The notes beneath the pieces are model-generated. The model was given only the letters and a program-made list of their open reading frames with translations, made no database searches and was not told where the DNA came from. The translations under genes were made by a program, and so were the position numbers. From assembly GCA_964639895.1 (NCBI GenBank), contig CAZXEJ010000048.1, positions 1 through 15,557 on the forward strand: 15,557 nt of DNA, in the 5' to 3' direction. How positions within the stretch are numbered: the stretch's first letter is position 1; each line of letters opens with the position of its first letter. Below, one piece after another: positions 6,173 to 13,090 of the stretch. The stretch comes from CAZXEJ01 sp964639895 (GTDB lineage Bacteria > Desulfobacterota_D > UBA1144 > Nemesobacterales > JADFKM01).

Positions 6173-7045
6173 ATGAGCATTCTAGTCAACGATGAGACGA
6201 GAGTAGTCGTGCAGGGGATCACGGGCAGCGCCGGACTGTTCCACGCGACGCAGTGCAGGGAGTACGGAACCAACGTGGTAGGAGGGGTCACGCCGGGCAA
6301 GGGTGGTACCCGGATCGAGGGGTTCCCCGTGTTCAACACGGTCGAGGAAGCCGTAAACGAGGAAGGGGCCAATACGTCGCTCATCTTCGTTCCGGCTCCG
6401 TTTGCGCTCGACGCCATCATCGAGGCCGTGGACGCGGGGGTGGAGTTGATTGTCTGCATAACGGAGGGCATTCCTACACTGGACATGGTCAAGGCCAAGG
6501 ACTACATGAAGGACAAACCGTGCCGCTTGATAGGTCCCAACTGTCCCGGCGTGATCACCCCCGGGAAGGCCAAGGTGGGCATAATGCCCGGCTACATACA
6601 CAATCCCGGCACCGTGGGGATCATATCCCGAAGCGGCACACTTACCTACGAAGCCGTCTGGCAGACCTCTAACCTTGGAATGGGCCAATCGACGTGCGTA
6701 GGTATCGGTGGGGATCCAATAGTGGGCTCGACGTTCATCGACGTATTGGAGATGTTCAAGGACGACGAGCAGACCGAAAGCGTCATATTGATAGGTGAGA
6801 TAGGCGGGACAGCCGAGCAGGAAGCGGCCGAATGGATAAAGAACAACTTCGACAAACCGGTCGTGGCTTTCATCGCCGGTCAGACGGCCCCGAAGGGAAA
6901 GAGGATGGGCCACGCGGGAGCCATCATTTCCGGAGGCACGGGCTCGGCCGCCGAAAAGATTGAGGCCCTTGAGGCCGCAGGAGTCGTGGTCTCGAGAAGC
7001 CCCGCCGAGATAGGAGACACGCTCAAATCCGTCCTCGACGGTTGA
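6173..7045 (+). CDS. sucD: Succinyl-CoA ligase (ADP-forming) alpha subunit
   Basis: SucD with SucC interconverts succinyl-CoA and succinate with formation of ATP or GTP in the citric acid cycle. The 290-residue length matches the family. The N-terminal CoA-binding Rossmann domain shows QGITGSAGLFH near residue 14. GPNCPGVITPGKAKVGIMPG follows near 121, then SRSGTLTYE, and GHAGAIISGG with the phosphorylated His247 near the C terminus. The ATG at 6173 has GGAGG 12 bases upstream, and a duplicated AATCTTCT (6138-6145, 6148-6155) lies just before it. The partner subunit sucC, normally the gene directly upstream, is not here: the preceding gene is tlpA-like and 207 mostly non-coding bases intervene. 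It therefore seems to be transcribed on its own, with sucC elsewhere. Confidence 0.96.
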   Translation: MSILVNDETRVVVQGITGSAGLFHATQCREYGTNVVGGVTPGKGGTRIEGFPVFNTVEEAVNEEGANTSLIFVPAPFALDAIIEAVDAGVELIVCITEGIPTLDMVKAKDYMKDKPCRLIGPNCPGVITPGKAKVGIMPGYIHNPGTVGIISRSGTLTYEAVWQTSNLGMGQSTCVGIGGDPIVGSTFIDVLEMFKDDEQTESVILIGEIGGTAEQEAAEWIKNNFDKPVVAFIAGQTAPKGKRMGHAGAIISGGTGSAAEKIEALEAAGVVVSRSPAEIGDTLKSVLDG

Positions 7046-7387
7046 ACAATCGATTTAACCGGATGCGGAGCGCACCGACGATCGGGGTGAAGCTCGGCAA
7101 CGAATCTGAAGAAAGGTACGACTGCGGTGTGGGCTCACTGCTCCCCTCGTGGGCGGAGGACCGTTGCCGCTGCCTTCACCGCGCTGTAATGTATGTACGG
7201 AAAGCCGGCCCCCCTCAGGCACCCTCGTTCTCGGATCGAGCAAGCGCAGCCCGGGATGAGTGGTTCCTCTTATCCGCCCCCTGATAGGCGGTCTGGTACT
7301 CCGACGGGCAAAGGGTTTCCGTTAAGATGGTGGCGCTCACGTAGGCATCTTATGCCCGGACAGGCCCCCCTTCCGCCGTATGGCACT
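7046..7387. other. Convergent intergenic region without a recognised gene
   Basis: About 340 bases lie between the converging sucD and epimerase genes. Short open frames exist on both strands, but none has a ribosome site or a recognisable product. I see only small stem-loops: GGATGAG/CTTATCC (about 7256-7274, 7 bp with one G-U) and CCGCC/GGCGG (7274-7278 with 7287-7291). Neither is followed by a T-run, so no clear terminator can be named. No tRNA, SRP RNA or other known RNA was recognised. Confidence 0.5.
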
Positions 7388-8341
7388 TTACAGCCCGTAG
7401 ACGTCCCGGTTGGATCTCAGCCACTCGAACTGGGCGCGCAGGCCGTCTGCGAAGCCGGTTGAGGGCTCGTAGCCCAGATGTGATCTCGCCCTCGTGATGT
7501 CAGAGAGCGTATGTGGGACATCGCCCTTCTGCGAGGGTACGTACCGCAGCCGCGGCGGCCTGCCGACGACGCGTTCGACTGCGTCAAGCACCTCGTTGAG
7601 GGTGATTCCTTCTCCGCGCCCGATGTTGTAGACGGTACCGGCCGTACCGTTACGCATGGCGAGTAGGTTGGCCTCGACTACGTCGTCGACGTAGGTGAAG
7701 TCCCTGGACTGTGTGCCGTCGCCGAAGACATTGATCTCGTCGCCTGCCATCGTACGAGCCAGGAAGATGTGTATTCCCATGTCGGGCCGCTGGCGCGGCC
7801 CGTAGACGGTGAAGTAGCGCAACGCCACCGTCTCAAGGCCGTAGTTGTCGTGGTATAGAAGGCACAGGTTCTCTCCGGCGAGCTTGGTTACGCCGTAAGG
7901 CGAGTAGGGACGGAGGAGGCTGTTCTCACCGACTGGAAGCCGCGTCTGGTTACCGTAGACGGAAGATGAAGATGCGTAGATGAAACGCCCCACTCCGGCC
8001 TCAAGCGATGCCTTGAGCAACAGCTGGGTGACAAGCACGTTGTTGTCGACGTACAGCTTGAACTCCCTCCCCCAACTCCGCCTGACTCCTGCAACGGCAG
8101 CCTGGTGGAACACGACCGCCGCCCCCCCGAGCACGGAGCCGAGATCGAGGTCCGAAATGTCGGCCTCAATGAGACGGAACCGTTTGGAAGCGGTCAGGGC
8201 GGCGAGATTGCGCTCCTTGACGGCCCTCGGATAGGTGGCCGAGAAGCAGTCTATACCGACCACCTCCATCCCCTCGGCAAGGAGTCTCTCGGCAAGGTGC
8301 GAACCGATGAAGCCGGCAACGCCGGTCACCACTGCTTTCAT
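7388..8341 (-). CDS. NAD-dependent epimerase/dehydratase (nucleotide-sugar epimerase, extended SDR)
   Basis: The 317-residue protein is an extended short-chain dehydrogenase of the GalE/UDP-sugar epimerase type. The NAD site GVAGFIGSH (Gly7, Gly10, Gly13) opens the protein. ADISD near 60 marks the adenine pocket, FHQAAVAGVRRSW near 78 is typical of UDP-glucuronate or UDP-glucose 4-epimerase relatives, ASSSSVYG near 123 supplies the catalytic Ser, and PYGVTK gives Tyr149 and Lys153. RYFTVYGPRQRPDMGIHIF and RDFTYVDDVV follow. It probably makes a sugar nucleotide for cell-surface glycans; the exact substrate cannot be read. The ATG at 8341 has AAAGGAG about 10 bases before it. It diverges from a glycosyltransferase gene, which fits a surface polysaccharide role. 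Confidence 0.9.
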   Translation of the reverse strand: MKAVVTGVAGFIGSHLAERLLAEGMEVVGIDCFSATYPRAVKERNLAALTASKRFRLIEADISDLDLGSVLGGAAVVFHQAAVAGVRRSWGREFKLYVDNNVLVTQLLLKASLEAGVGRFIYASSSSVYGNQTRLPVGENSLLRPYSPYGVTKLAGENLCLLYHDNYGLETVALRYFTVYGPRQRPDMGIHIFLARTMAGDEINVFGDGTQSRDFTYVDDVVEANLLAMRNGTAGTVYNIGRGEGITLNEVLDAVERVVGRPPRLRYVPSQKGDVPHTLSDITRARSHLGYEPSTGFADGLRAQFEWLRSNRDVYGL

Positions 8342-8420
8342 CCCCTGTTTCTCCTTTTTTGGTCGAATCCGATGCGAGTCTCCGTGCGGCGGCCCCCAGG
8401 AGGAGTACCTCCTTCCAGGC

Positions 8421-8456
8421 GGGAACCGTTCCCTTCCCGCGGCGACTAGCTATAAT
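8421..8456 (+). promoter_or_regulatory. Perfect -10 box and adjoining dyad before the GT9 gene
   Basis: A consensus TATAAT lies at 8451-8456, 36 bases before the GT9 ATG. No TTGACA-like -35 stands 16-18 bases upstream. The expected position instead falls in and just after a perfect dyad, GGGAAC-C-GTTCCC (8421-8433), which is itself inside overlapping arms GCGGGAA/TTCCCGC (8419-8425 with 8434-8440). The arrangement suggests a regulated promoter with an operator, possibly activator-dependent. The dyad lies between two divergent genes and could serve both. Confidence 0.45.
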
Positions 8457-8492
8457 ACCTACACAAACCCTACGTCGCCACAGGCGGGTCCG

Positions 8493-9428
8493 ATGCGCAT
8501 ACTGGTCATAAGGCAGGGTGCCATAGGTGACGTCGTCGTGACGCTTCCCACGCTGGCCGTCCTGCGCGAGCACCATGTCGACTCCCACATCGAGGTTGCA
8601 GGTAAGAAGGGTGTGATCGAGATCGCCCGCTCACCCCGCCACGCCGACGCCACCGTTCCCTCAGGACGCGTGTTGCCGCTCGATATGTACCGTGACGAAG
8701 GGCCCCTCCCGCCGTCGGTAACCGACTACTACGCGGGGTTCGACCTGGTGCTTGCCTACATGAGCGACCCCGCCGGTACGGTCGCAAGGAGGATGGAAGC
8801 CGCCGGAGCCGGCCGCGTGGTGTCGCTGCAACCGTTCCCGCGCGGCGTAGGGACCCATGCCGCCGACTACTCGGCCCGAATACTGGAACCACTCGGAATA
8901 GCGCCCCCATACCCCATGGTGCCCGAGCTCGTCATACCGAGGGCGGCCGCGGCCAAGGCGGCCGAGTTGCTCGAGCGATACGCCTATGGGAGACCCGTTG
9001 CGGCCGTCCACCCCCGTGTGTGGGGTGTCAAGGGGTGGGAATCCGCGCGCTTCGTCGAGCTCGCCCGCACGCTCGAAAGGCGCCACGGCATGGTGACGCT
9101 CTGGCTGGTTGGGCCTCAGGAGGAACAGTACGTCCCCACACTGCGATTCCTCGGCGCCCGGGGGGTGTTCGTTGCGGGCCTCACACTCATAGAGGCCGCC
9201 GCACTCCTCGCCCGCTGCAACCTTTATGTGGGGTGTGATACCGGCATATCCCACCTTGCGGCTGCGGCCGGCGCCGACTGCATCGTCTTGTTCGGCCCCA
9301 CCGACCCCCGTGTGTGGGCTCCACGAGGCCGGGGAAAAGTGGTAGTATTGAAGAAAGGTGCACTCGACGAGATTGCTCCTGCCGACGTAGAGGCCGCCGC
9401 CGAAGACGTGCTGGGATCCCCCGTATGA
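8493..9428 (+). CDS. Glycosyltransferase family 9 (heptosyltransferase-like)
   Basis: GT9 enzymes transfer ADP-heptose or related sugars to the lipopolysaccharide core in the cytoplasm. The 311-residue protein has the two-lobed GT-B layout. The N-terminal lobe starts MRILVIRQGAIGDVVVTLPT, the family's opening motif. The C-terminal lobe carries VHPRVWGVKGWESARFVELA near 172 and GCDTGISHLAAAAG with VLFGPTDPRVWAP at 247-277, the ADP-sugar binding signature. The frame is open upstream, but the ATG at 8493 matches the family start, and a TATAAT box lies only 36 bases before it. Divergent from the epimerase gene, it supports a surface-glycan locus. The acceptor and the sugar cannot be told from sequence. 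Confidence 0.9.
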   Translation: MRILVIRQGAIGDVVVTLPTLAVLREHHVDSHIEVAGKKGVIEIARSPRHADATVPSGRVLPLDMYRDEGPLPPSVTDYYAGFDLVLAYMSDPAGTVARRMEAAGAGRVVSLQPFPRGVGTHAADYSARILEPLGIAPPYPMVPELVIPRAAAAKAAELLERYAYGRPVAAVHPRVWGVKGWESARFVELARTLERRHGMVTLWLVGPQEEQYVPTLRFLGARGVFVAGLTLIEAAALLARCNLYVGCDTGISHLAAAAGADCIVLFGPTDPRVWAPRGRGKVVVLKKGALDEIAPADVEAAAEDVLGSPV

Positions 9429-9473
9429 AGGAGGGCCCCCCTTCTTAGCACTACTGAGAGGTATGGTAGATCG

Positions 9474-11063
9474 ATGTCTCCCTTGAACCCCTTCGAGCTG
9501 GAGATATTCCAGAACATGTTGAGCTCCGTGGCCGAGCAGATGGGGACCGTGCTTACCAGGGCCGCGTTTTCTCCCAACATAAAGGAGAGACGCGACCTTT
9601 CATGTGCCCTTTTCGACGCACGGGGCGAGATGATAGCCCAGGCGGCACACATCCCCGTGCACCTGGGCTCGATGAGCTTCGCCGTAAAGGCCGTACTCGA
9701 CGAGCTCGACCCCGAAGAGGGCGACGTATACGTGCTCAACGATCCCTTTCGCGGAGGAACCCACCTTCCCGACATCACCTGCATAATGCCGCTCTTCTAT
9801 GGTGGGCGTCTGGAGTTCTTCCTCGCCTCGCGCGCCCACCACGCAGACGTCGGCGGCAAGACCCCGGGCTCCATGCCCCTTTCGACCACTATCGAAGAGG
9901 AGGGCATAGTGATACCTCCATCGAAGCTATACGAGAGGGGAAGGCTCAACGAGGAGCTGTTCTACGGCATCATACACGCCACGCGGGACCCGGAGGAAAG
10001 GGAAGGGGATTTCCGTGCCCAGGTGGGGTCGCTCGAGGTGGGCAGGGCACACCTTGACGAGGTGGTGAAGAAGTACTCCCTAGCACGGGTTAAGGCGGCC
10101 GCCTCTGAGCTTCTCGACTACAGCGAGCGTATAATGCGCACCCTTATAGCCTCCATACCCGATGGCCGTTACCGCTTCGAAGACCATCTCGACGACGACG
10201 GCGCCGGCTCGGAACGTATACCGGTACGGCTCCTCCTCACCGTGGAAGGCGAGCAGGTGGTGGCCGACTTCCGGGGCAGCTCTCCCCAGGTGAAGGGGAA
10301 CGTCAACGCCCCCCTCAGCGTGACCACGGCCGCCGTTCTCTACGTGTTCCAGTCCTTGGCACCTTCGAACATACCGCTCAACTCAGGTCCCTTGCGCGCC
10401 ATCACCATAGTGACCGAGCCCGGCTCCCTGCTGAACGCACAACACCCGGCGGCCGTGGCCGCCGGCAACTGCGAGACTTCGCAGCGGGTGGTCGACGTAG
10501 TGCTGGGGGCGTTGTCGACCGCCGTGCCCGACCTCGTGCCGGCTGCGAGCAACGGTTCGATGAACAACGTCACATTCGGAGGTGTGCATCCTGCAACGGG
10601 TGCGGAGTTCGCCTACTACGAGACTATAGCCGGCGGAATGGGCGCTACGCGCGAGGCCGATGGGCCGAGTGCCACCCACTCGCACATGACCAACACCCTC
10701 AACACCCCTGTAGAAGCGTTCGAGCGCGAATACCCGATAGAGATAGATTCTTACACCATACGCACCGGCAGCGGAGGAAACGGCATGAGGAAGGGCGGAG
10801 ACGGCATCACACGCGTCTTCAGGTTCCTCTCGCCGGCAACGGCAACGCTCATCACCGAGAGGCGTCTCACGCGCCCCTACGGCTTAGCGGGCGGTGAGGC
10901 CGGCGTCCCGGGCGTGAACATCCTGGTGAGGAAGGGACGCGAGACGGAGCTGCCGTCCAAGTGCGTCGTCGAGGTCTCAGAAGGGGACTTGTTGCGTATA
11001 GAGACCCCAGGCGGAGGGGGCTGGGGCCGAGCAGGTGAGAGCACCTCGTCAGGGTACAAGTAA
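9474..11063 (+). CDS. Hydantoinase B / oxoprolinase family protein (HyuB-type)
   Basis: HyuB proteins pair with HyuA to open hydantoins, 5-oxoproline or related lactams with ATP, and related subunits occur in acetone carboxylases. The 529-residue protein is full length. It starts LNPFELEIFQNMLSSVAEQMG, then shows RRDLSCALFDARGEMIAQAA, HIPVHLGSM at 59-67, VLNDPFRGGTHLPDIT near 88-102, ASRAHHADVGGKTPGSMP near 118-134, NVNAPLSVT, GNCETSQRVVD and the C-terminal GGGGWG. All are standard HyuB signatures. The usual partner HyuA is absent on both sides; the next gene encodes an AhpD-like protein. The ATG at 9474 has GAGAGG about 12 bases upstream. The substrate is unknown. It starts a plus-strand run of four genes. 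Confidence 0.92.
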   Translation: MSPLNPFELEIFQNMLSSVAEQMGTVLTRAAFSPNIKERRDLSCALFDARGEMIAQAAHIPVHLGSMSFAVKAVLDELDPEEGDVYVLNDPFRGGTHLPDITCIMPLFYGGRLEFFLASRAHHADVGGKTPGSMPLSTTIEEEGIVIPPSKLYERGRLNEELFYGIIHATRDPEEREGDFRAQVGSLEVGRAHLDEVVKKYSLARVKAAASELLDYSERIMRTLIASIPDGRYRFEDHLDDDGAGSERIPVRLLLTVEGEQVVADFRGSSPQVKGNVNAPLSVTTAAVLYVFQSLAPSNIPLNSGPLRAITIVTEPGSLLNAQHPAAVAAGNCETSQRVVDVVLGALSTAVPDLVPAASNGSMNNVTFGGVHPATGAEFAYYETIAGGMGATREADGPSATHSHMTNTLNTPVEAFEREYPIEIDSYTIRTGSGGNGMRKGGDGITRVFRFLSPATATLITERRLTRPYGLAGGEAGVPGVNILVRKGRETELPSKCVVEVSEGDLLRIETPGGGGWGRAGESTSSGYK

Positions 11064-11086
11064 ATAGAGACAAAAGGAGAAACGCA

Positions 11087-11617
11087 ATGGCACGAGTAAG
11101 ATACATCGAAGAGAACGACACCGACGATCCCCGCGTCCGGGAGGCCTTCGAGAGGATGCGTCGTAAGAGGGGCAAGGTCACGAACATCTACAAAGCCCTT
11201 GCCCACAAGCCCCACATCGTGGCCACCATCGGCCCCTTCGTTGCGGCCGTCCAGCAGCCGGACGAGGTGGACGCCAAGCTCAAGGAGAAGATCATCCTCA
11301 CCGTATCGCGTCTAAATTGTTCCACCTATTGCTGCCACGCCCACGAGCAGATAAGCGCCAAGATGGGCTTTACGGACGAAGAGATAAGGGAGGCCTACGA
11401 CCCGGAGCACTCCTCGCTGCCTGCGGCCGAGCTTGCGGCCCTCCGCTATGCGCGGGAGATGACGCTCAACCCGGGCTCCATACCCGACGAAGTGTTCGAG
11501 GAGCTCCGGAGCCATTTCAGCGAATCGCAGATCGTAGAGATAACGGCGCTGGCCGCTCTATACAACATGATCAACCGGTTCAACGAGGCCCTGAAGCTGG
11601 ACCCCGAGCCCTACTGA
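11087..11617 (+). CDS. AhpD/carboxymuconolactone-decarboxylase-like protein (peroxidase-related)
   Basis: The 176-residue, mostly helical protein has the layout of the alkylhydroperoxidase-like family. LKEKIILTVSRLN leads into the cysteine helix CSTYCCHAHEQISAKMG (Cys78, Cys82, Cys83, His84, His86). LPAAELAALRYAREMTLNPGSI and the closing FSESQIVEITALAALYNMINRFNEAL are also typical. In most members the motif is C-x-Y-C-x-x-x-H, with two redox cysteines three apart. Here the first cysteine is shifted one place (C-S-T-Y-C) and a vicinal pair Cys82-Cys83 appears, so the redox centre may differ. AAGGAGA lies 8 bases before the ATG and the gap to the hyuB-like gene is 23 bases, so the two are one transcript. 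Function beyond a probable thiol peroxidase-like or gamma-lactone role is not certain. Confidence 0.85.
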   Translation: MARVRYIEENDTDDPRVREAFERMRRKRGKVTNIYKALAHKPHIVATIGPFVAAVQQPDEVDAKLKEKIILTVSRLNCSTYCCHAHEQISAKMGFTDEEIREAYDPEHSSLPAAELAALRYAREMTLNPGSIPDEVFEELRSHFSESQIVEITALAALYNMINRFNEALKLDPEPY

Positions 11618-11763
11618 CCCGGAAGCACGCGTCGGGGAGCCGAGAAAGGAGTCACGCGGAGAGGAGAGGGAGCTGGCAGGTCGGTCGTACGTATGTAAAG
11701 CCGTCGCTCAGGGGGAGAGGCGGCTCAAGGGTCCCGCCGGGGCTGCACGGCGAGAACTGCGGT

Positions 11764-11787
11764 ACATCAACCATCATGGTATGATGT
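11764..11787 (+). promoter_or_regulatory. Long imperfect dyad overlapping a -10-like box before the MEMO gene
   Basis: The left arm ACATCA-ACCAT (11764-11774) pairs with the right arm ATGGT-(A)-TGATGT (11776-11787), giving 11 matched pairs, a single central C and one bulged A. TATGAT at 11780-11785, a 5-of-6 match to a -10 box, lies within the right arm. No good -35 is seen 16-18 bases upstream. A DNA operator over a promoter is the simplest reading; an RNA hairpin in the leader is the alternative. The rest of the 11618-11803 gap holds nothing else I can name. Confidence 0.4.
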
Positions 11788-11851
11788 CCTTAACAGAGGC
11801 ACATTGGCACAACTTCGCGTCTCCATGGCAGCGCCGAGGAGTACGGTTACG

Positions 11852-13090
11852 ATGAGCGAAAGGAGTGAAGAGCTGAGACCGCGGATACGCCACGTGGAGG
11901 CGCTACCGATGGTGTCGTCCGGCGAATACGTCGTGTGCCTACGCGACCCCGAGGGACTGGTGGGCAAGATGCTGCTCATCTCGCCCGAGGCCGCATGGGC
12001 CATTAGCCTCTTCGACGGACGGCACACGCTGAGCCAGATAAGTGCGCGGTTCGCCGCCAGGTTCGGTTACGCCGTATCGGTCTCGGAGCTCGCCGATCTA
12101 GTGGCCGAGCTGGACGAGCTGTACCTGCTGTGGAACGAGCGCTACCTGGAGCGCCGCGCCCGGGTGGTGAGTGACTTCATAGCTTCTTCCTTCCGCCAGC
12201 CCTTCCACGCGGGCCTCTCCTACCCGGCCGACCCGGCCGCACTCGACCAACTGCTGGATGAATGCGCCGCCGCACACGTCGACGCAGTAGGCGGTCTCGA
12301 AGGACCGCTCCTCGGACTCGTGGCTCCTCACATCGACTATCCGCGCGGCAAGGCAGCGTACGGGGCGCTTTTGCGGGTGCTCGAGGCGACTCCGGCGGCT
12401 GAGACGTTCGTCATACTGGGCACGGCCCACTACGCCACCGTCGACACTCCCTACGTGATCACCCGTAAGTCGTTCCGCACACCGTTGGGTACAATCGAGT
12501 GCGACACCGCCTTCGTCGACGAGCTGGCCTCGGCGCTCTCGTGGGATCCCTTCCAGGGGGAGGAGGCACACAGGACCGAGCACTCCATCGAGCTCCACGC
12601 GGTGTTGCTCGGACGCGCACGCGCTGGGGGCTCGCCGCCGCGCATGGTGCCCGTCCTTTGCAACGCGTTCCTCTCGCACGTGCGTGCATCGCGCAGGCCC
12701 GAGACGGACGGACGCGTGGAGGAGTTCGTCGCCGTGCTCCGTCGGTTGCTGGCCACAAGAGGTGAACGCGCCGTGGTTGTGGCAAGCGGTGACCTGGCAC
12801 ACGTGGGACTCAAATTCGGCGACCCTCACGAAGCCGACCAAGAGAGGTGCGGATGGGTGAGGGAGCGTGACCTCGCCACGCTCGAAGCCGTCGAGGCGGT
12901 GGACGCGGGGTCGTTCTACGACCTCATCGTCGGCGAGAACGACGCCAGGCGCATATGCGGCCTCTCTCCCATCTACACGCTGCTTGCCGCGACGCCTGCG
13001 GCGCGGGGCCGCACCCTCCACTACGCCCAGGCGTTGGAGCCCGACACCGGATCCATGGTATCTTTCGCTGCGGTGGCCCTCCATGGATAG
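11852..13090 (+). CDS. amrB: MEMO-family protein (AmmeMemoRadiSam system protein B) with N-terminal PqqD-like domain
   Basis: Residues 118-412 form a MEMO1-like domain: HAGLSYP (His119), LVAPHIDYPRGKAAYG (His160), VILGTAHY, FRTPLG, TEHSIELH near 242, SGDLAHVG (His318), RICGLSPIYTLL (Cys369) and GSMVSFAAVAL. His119, His160 and Cys369 match the metal ligands of human MEMO1 (His49, His81, Cys244), which bind reduced copper or iron; the later His of the ICGxHPIG motif is replaced by Ser. Residues 26-100 look like a PqqD/RRE-type winged fold: GKMLLISPEAAWAISLFDG, HTLSQISARFAARF, ELADLVAELDELYLL. MEMO proteins are often about 270 residues, so this is a fusion. The ATG at 11852 has GAGGAG 10 bases upstream; TTG at 11804 and ATG at 11825 are alternatives. 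The gene end overlaps the dipeptidase start. The molecular function of bacterial MEMO proteins is unsettled. Confidence 0.85.
   Translation: MSERSEELRPRIRHVEALPMVSSGEYVVCLRDPEGLVGKMLLISPEAAWAISLFDGRHTLSQISARFAARFGYAVSVSELADLVAELDELYLLWNERYLERRARVVSDFIASSFRQPFHAGLSYPADPAALDQLLDECAAAHVDAVGGLEGPLLGLVAPHIDYPRGKAAYGALLRVLEATPAAETFVILGTAHYATVDTPYVITRKSFRTPLGTIECDTAFVDELASALSWDPFQGEEAHRTEHSIELHAVLLGRARAGGSPPRMVPVLCNAFLSHVRASRRPETDGRVEEFVAVLRRLLATRGERAVVVASGDLAHVGLKFGDPHEADQERCGWVRERDLATLEAVEAVDAGSFYDLIVGENDARRICGLSPIYTLLAATPAARGRTLHYAQALEPDTGSMVSFAAVALHG

Noticed and set aside
7042..7284. 80-codon open frame after sucD
   Set aside because: It starts at the sucD stop, has no ribosome site and has a composition unlike the genes around it.
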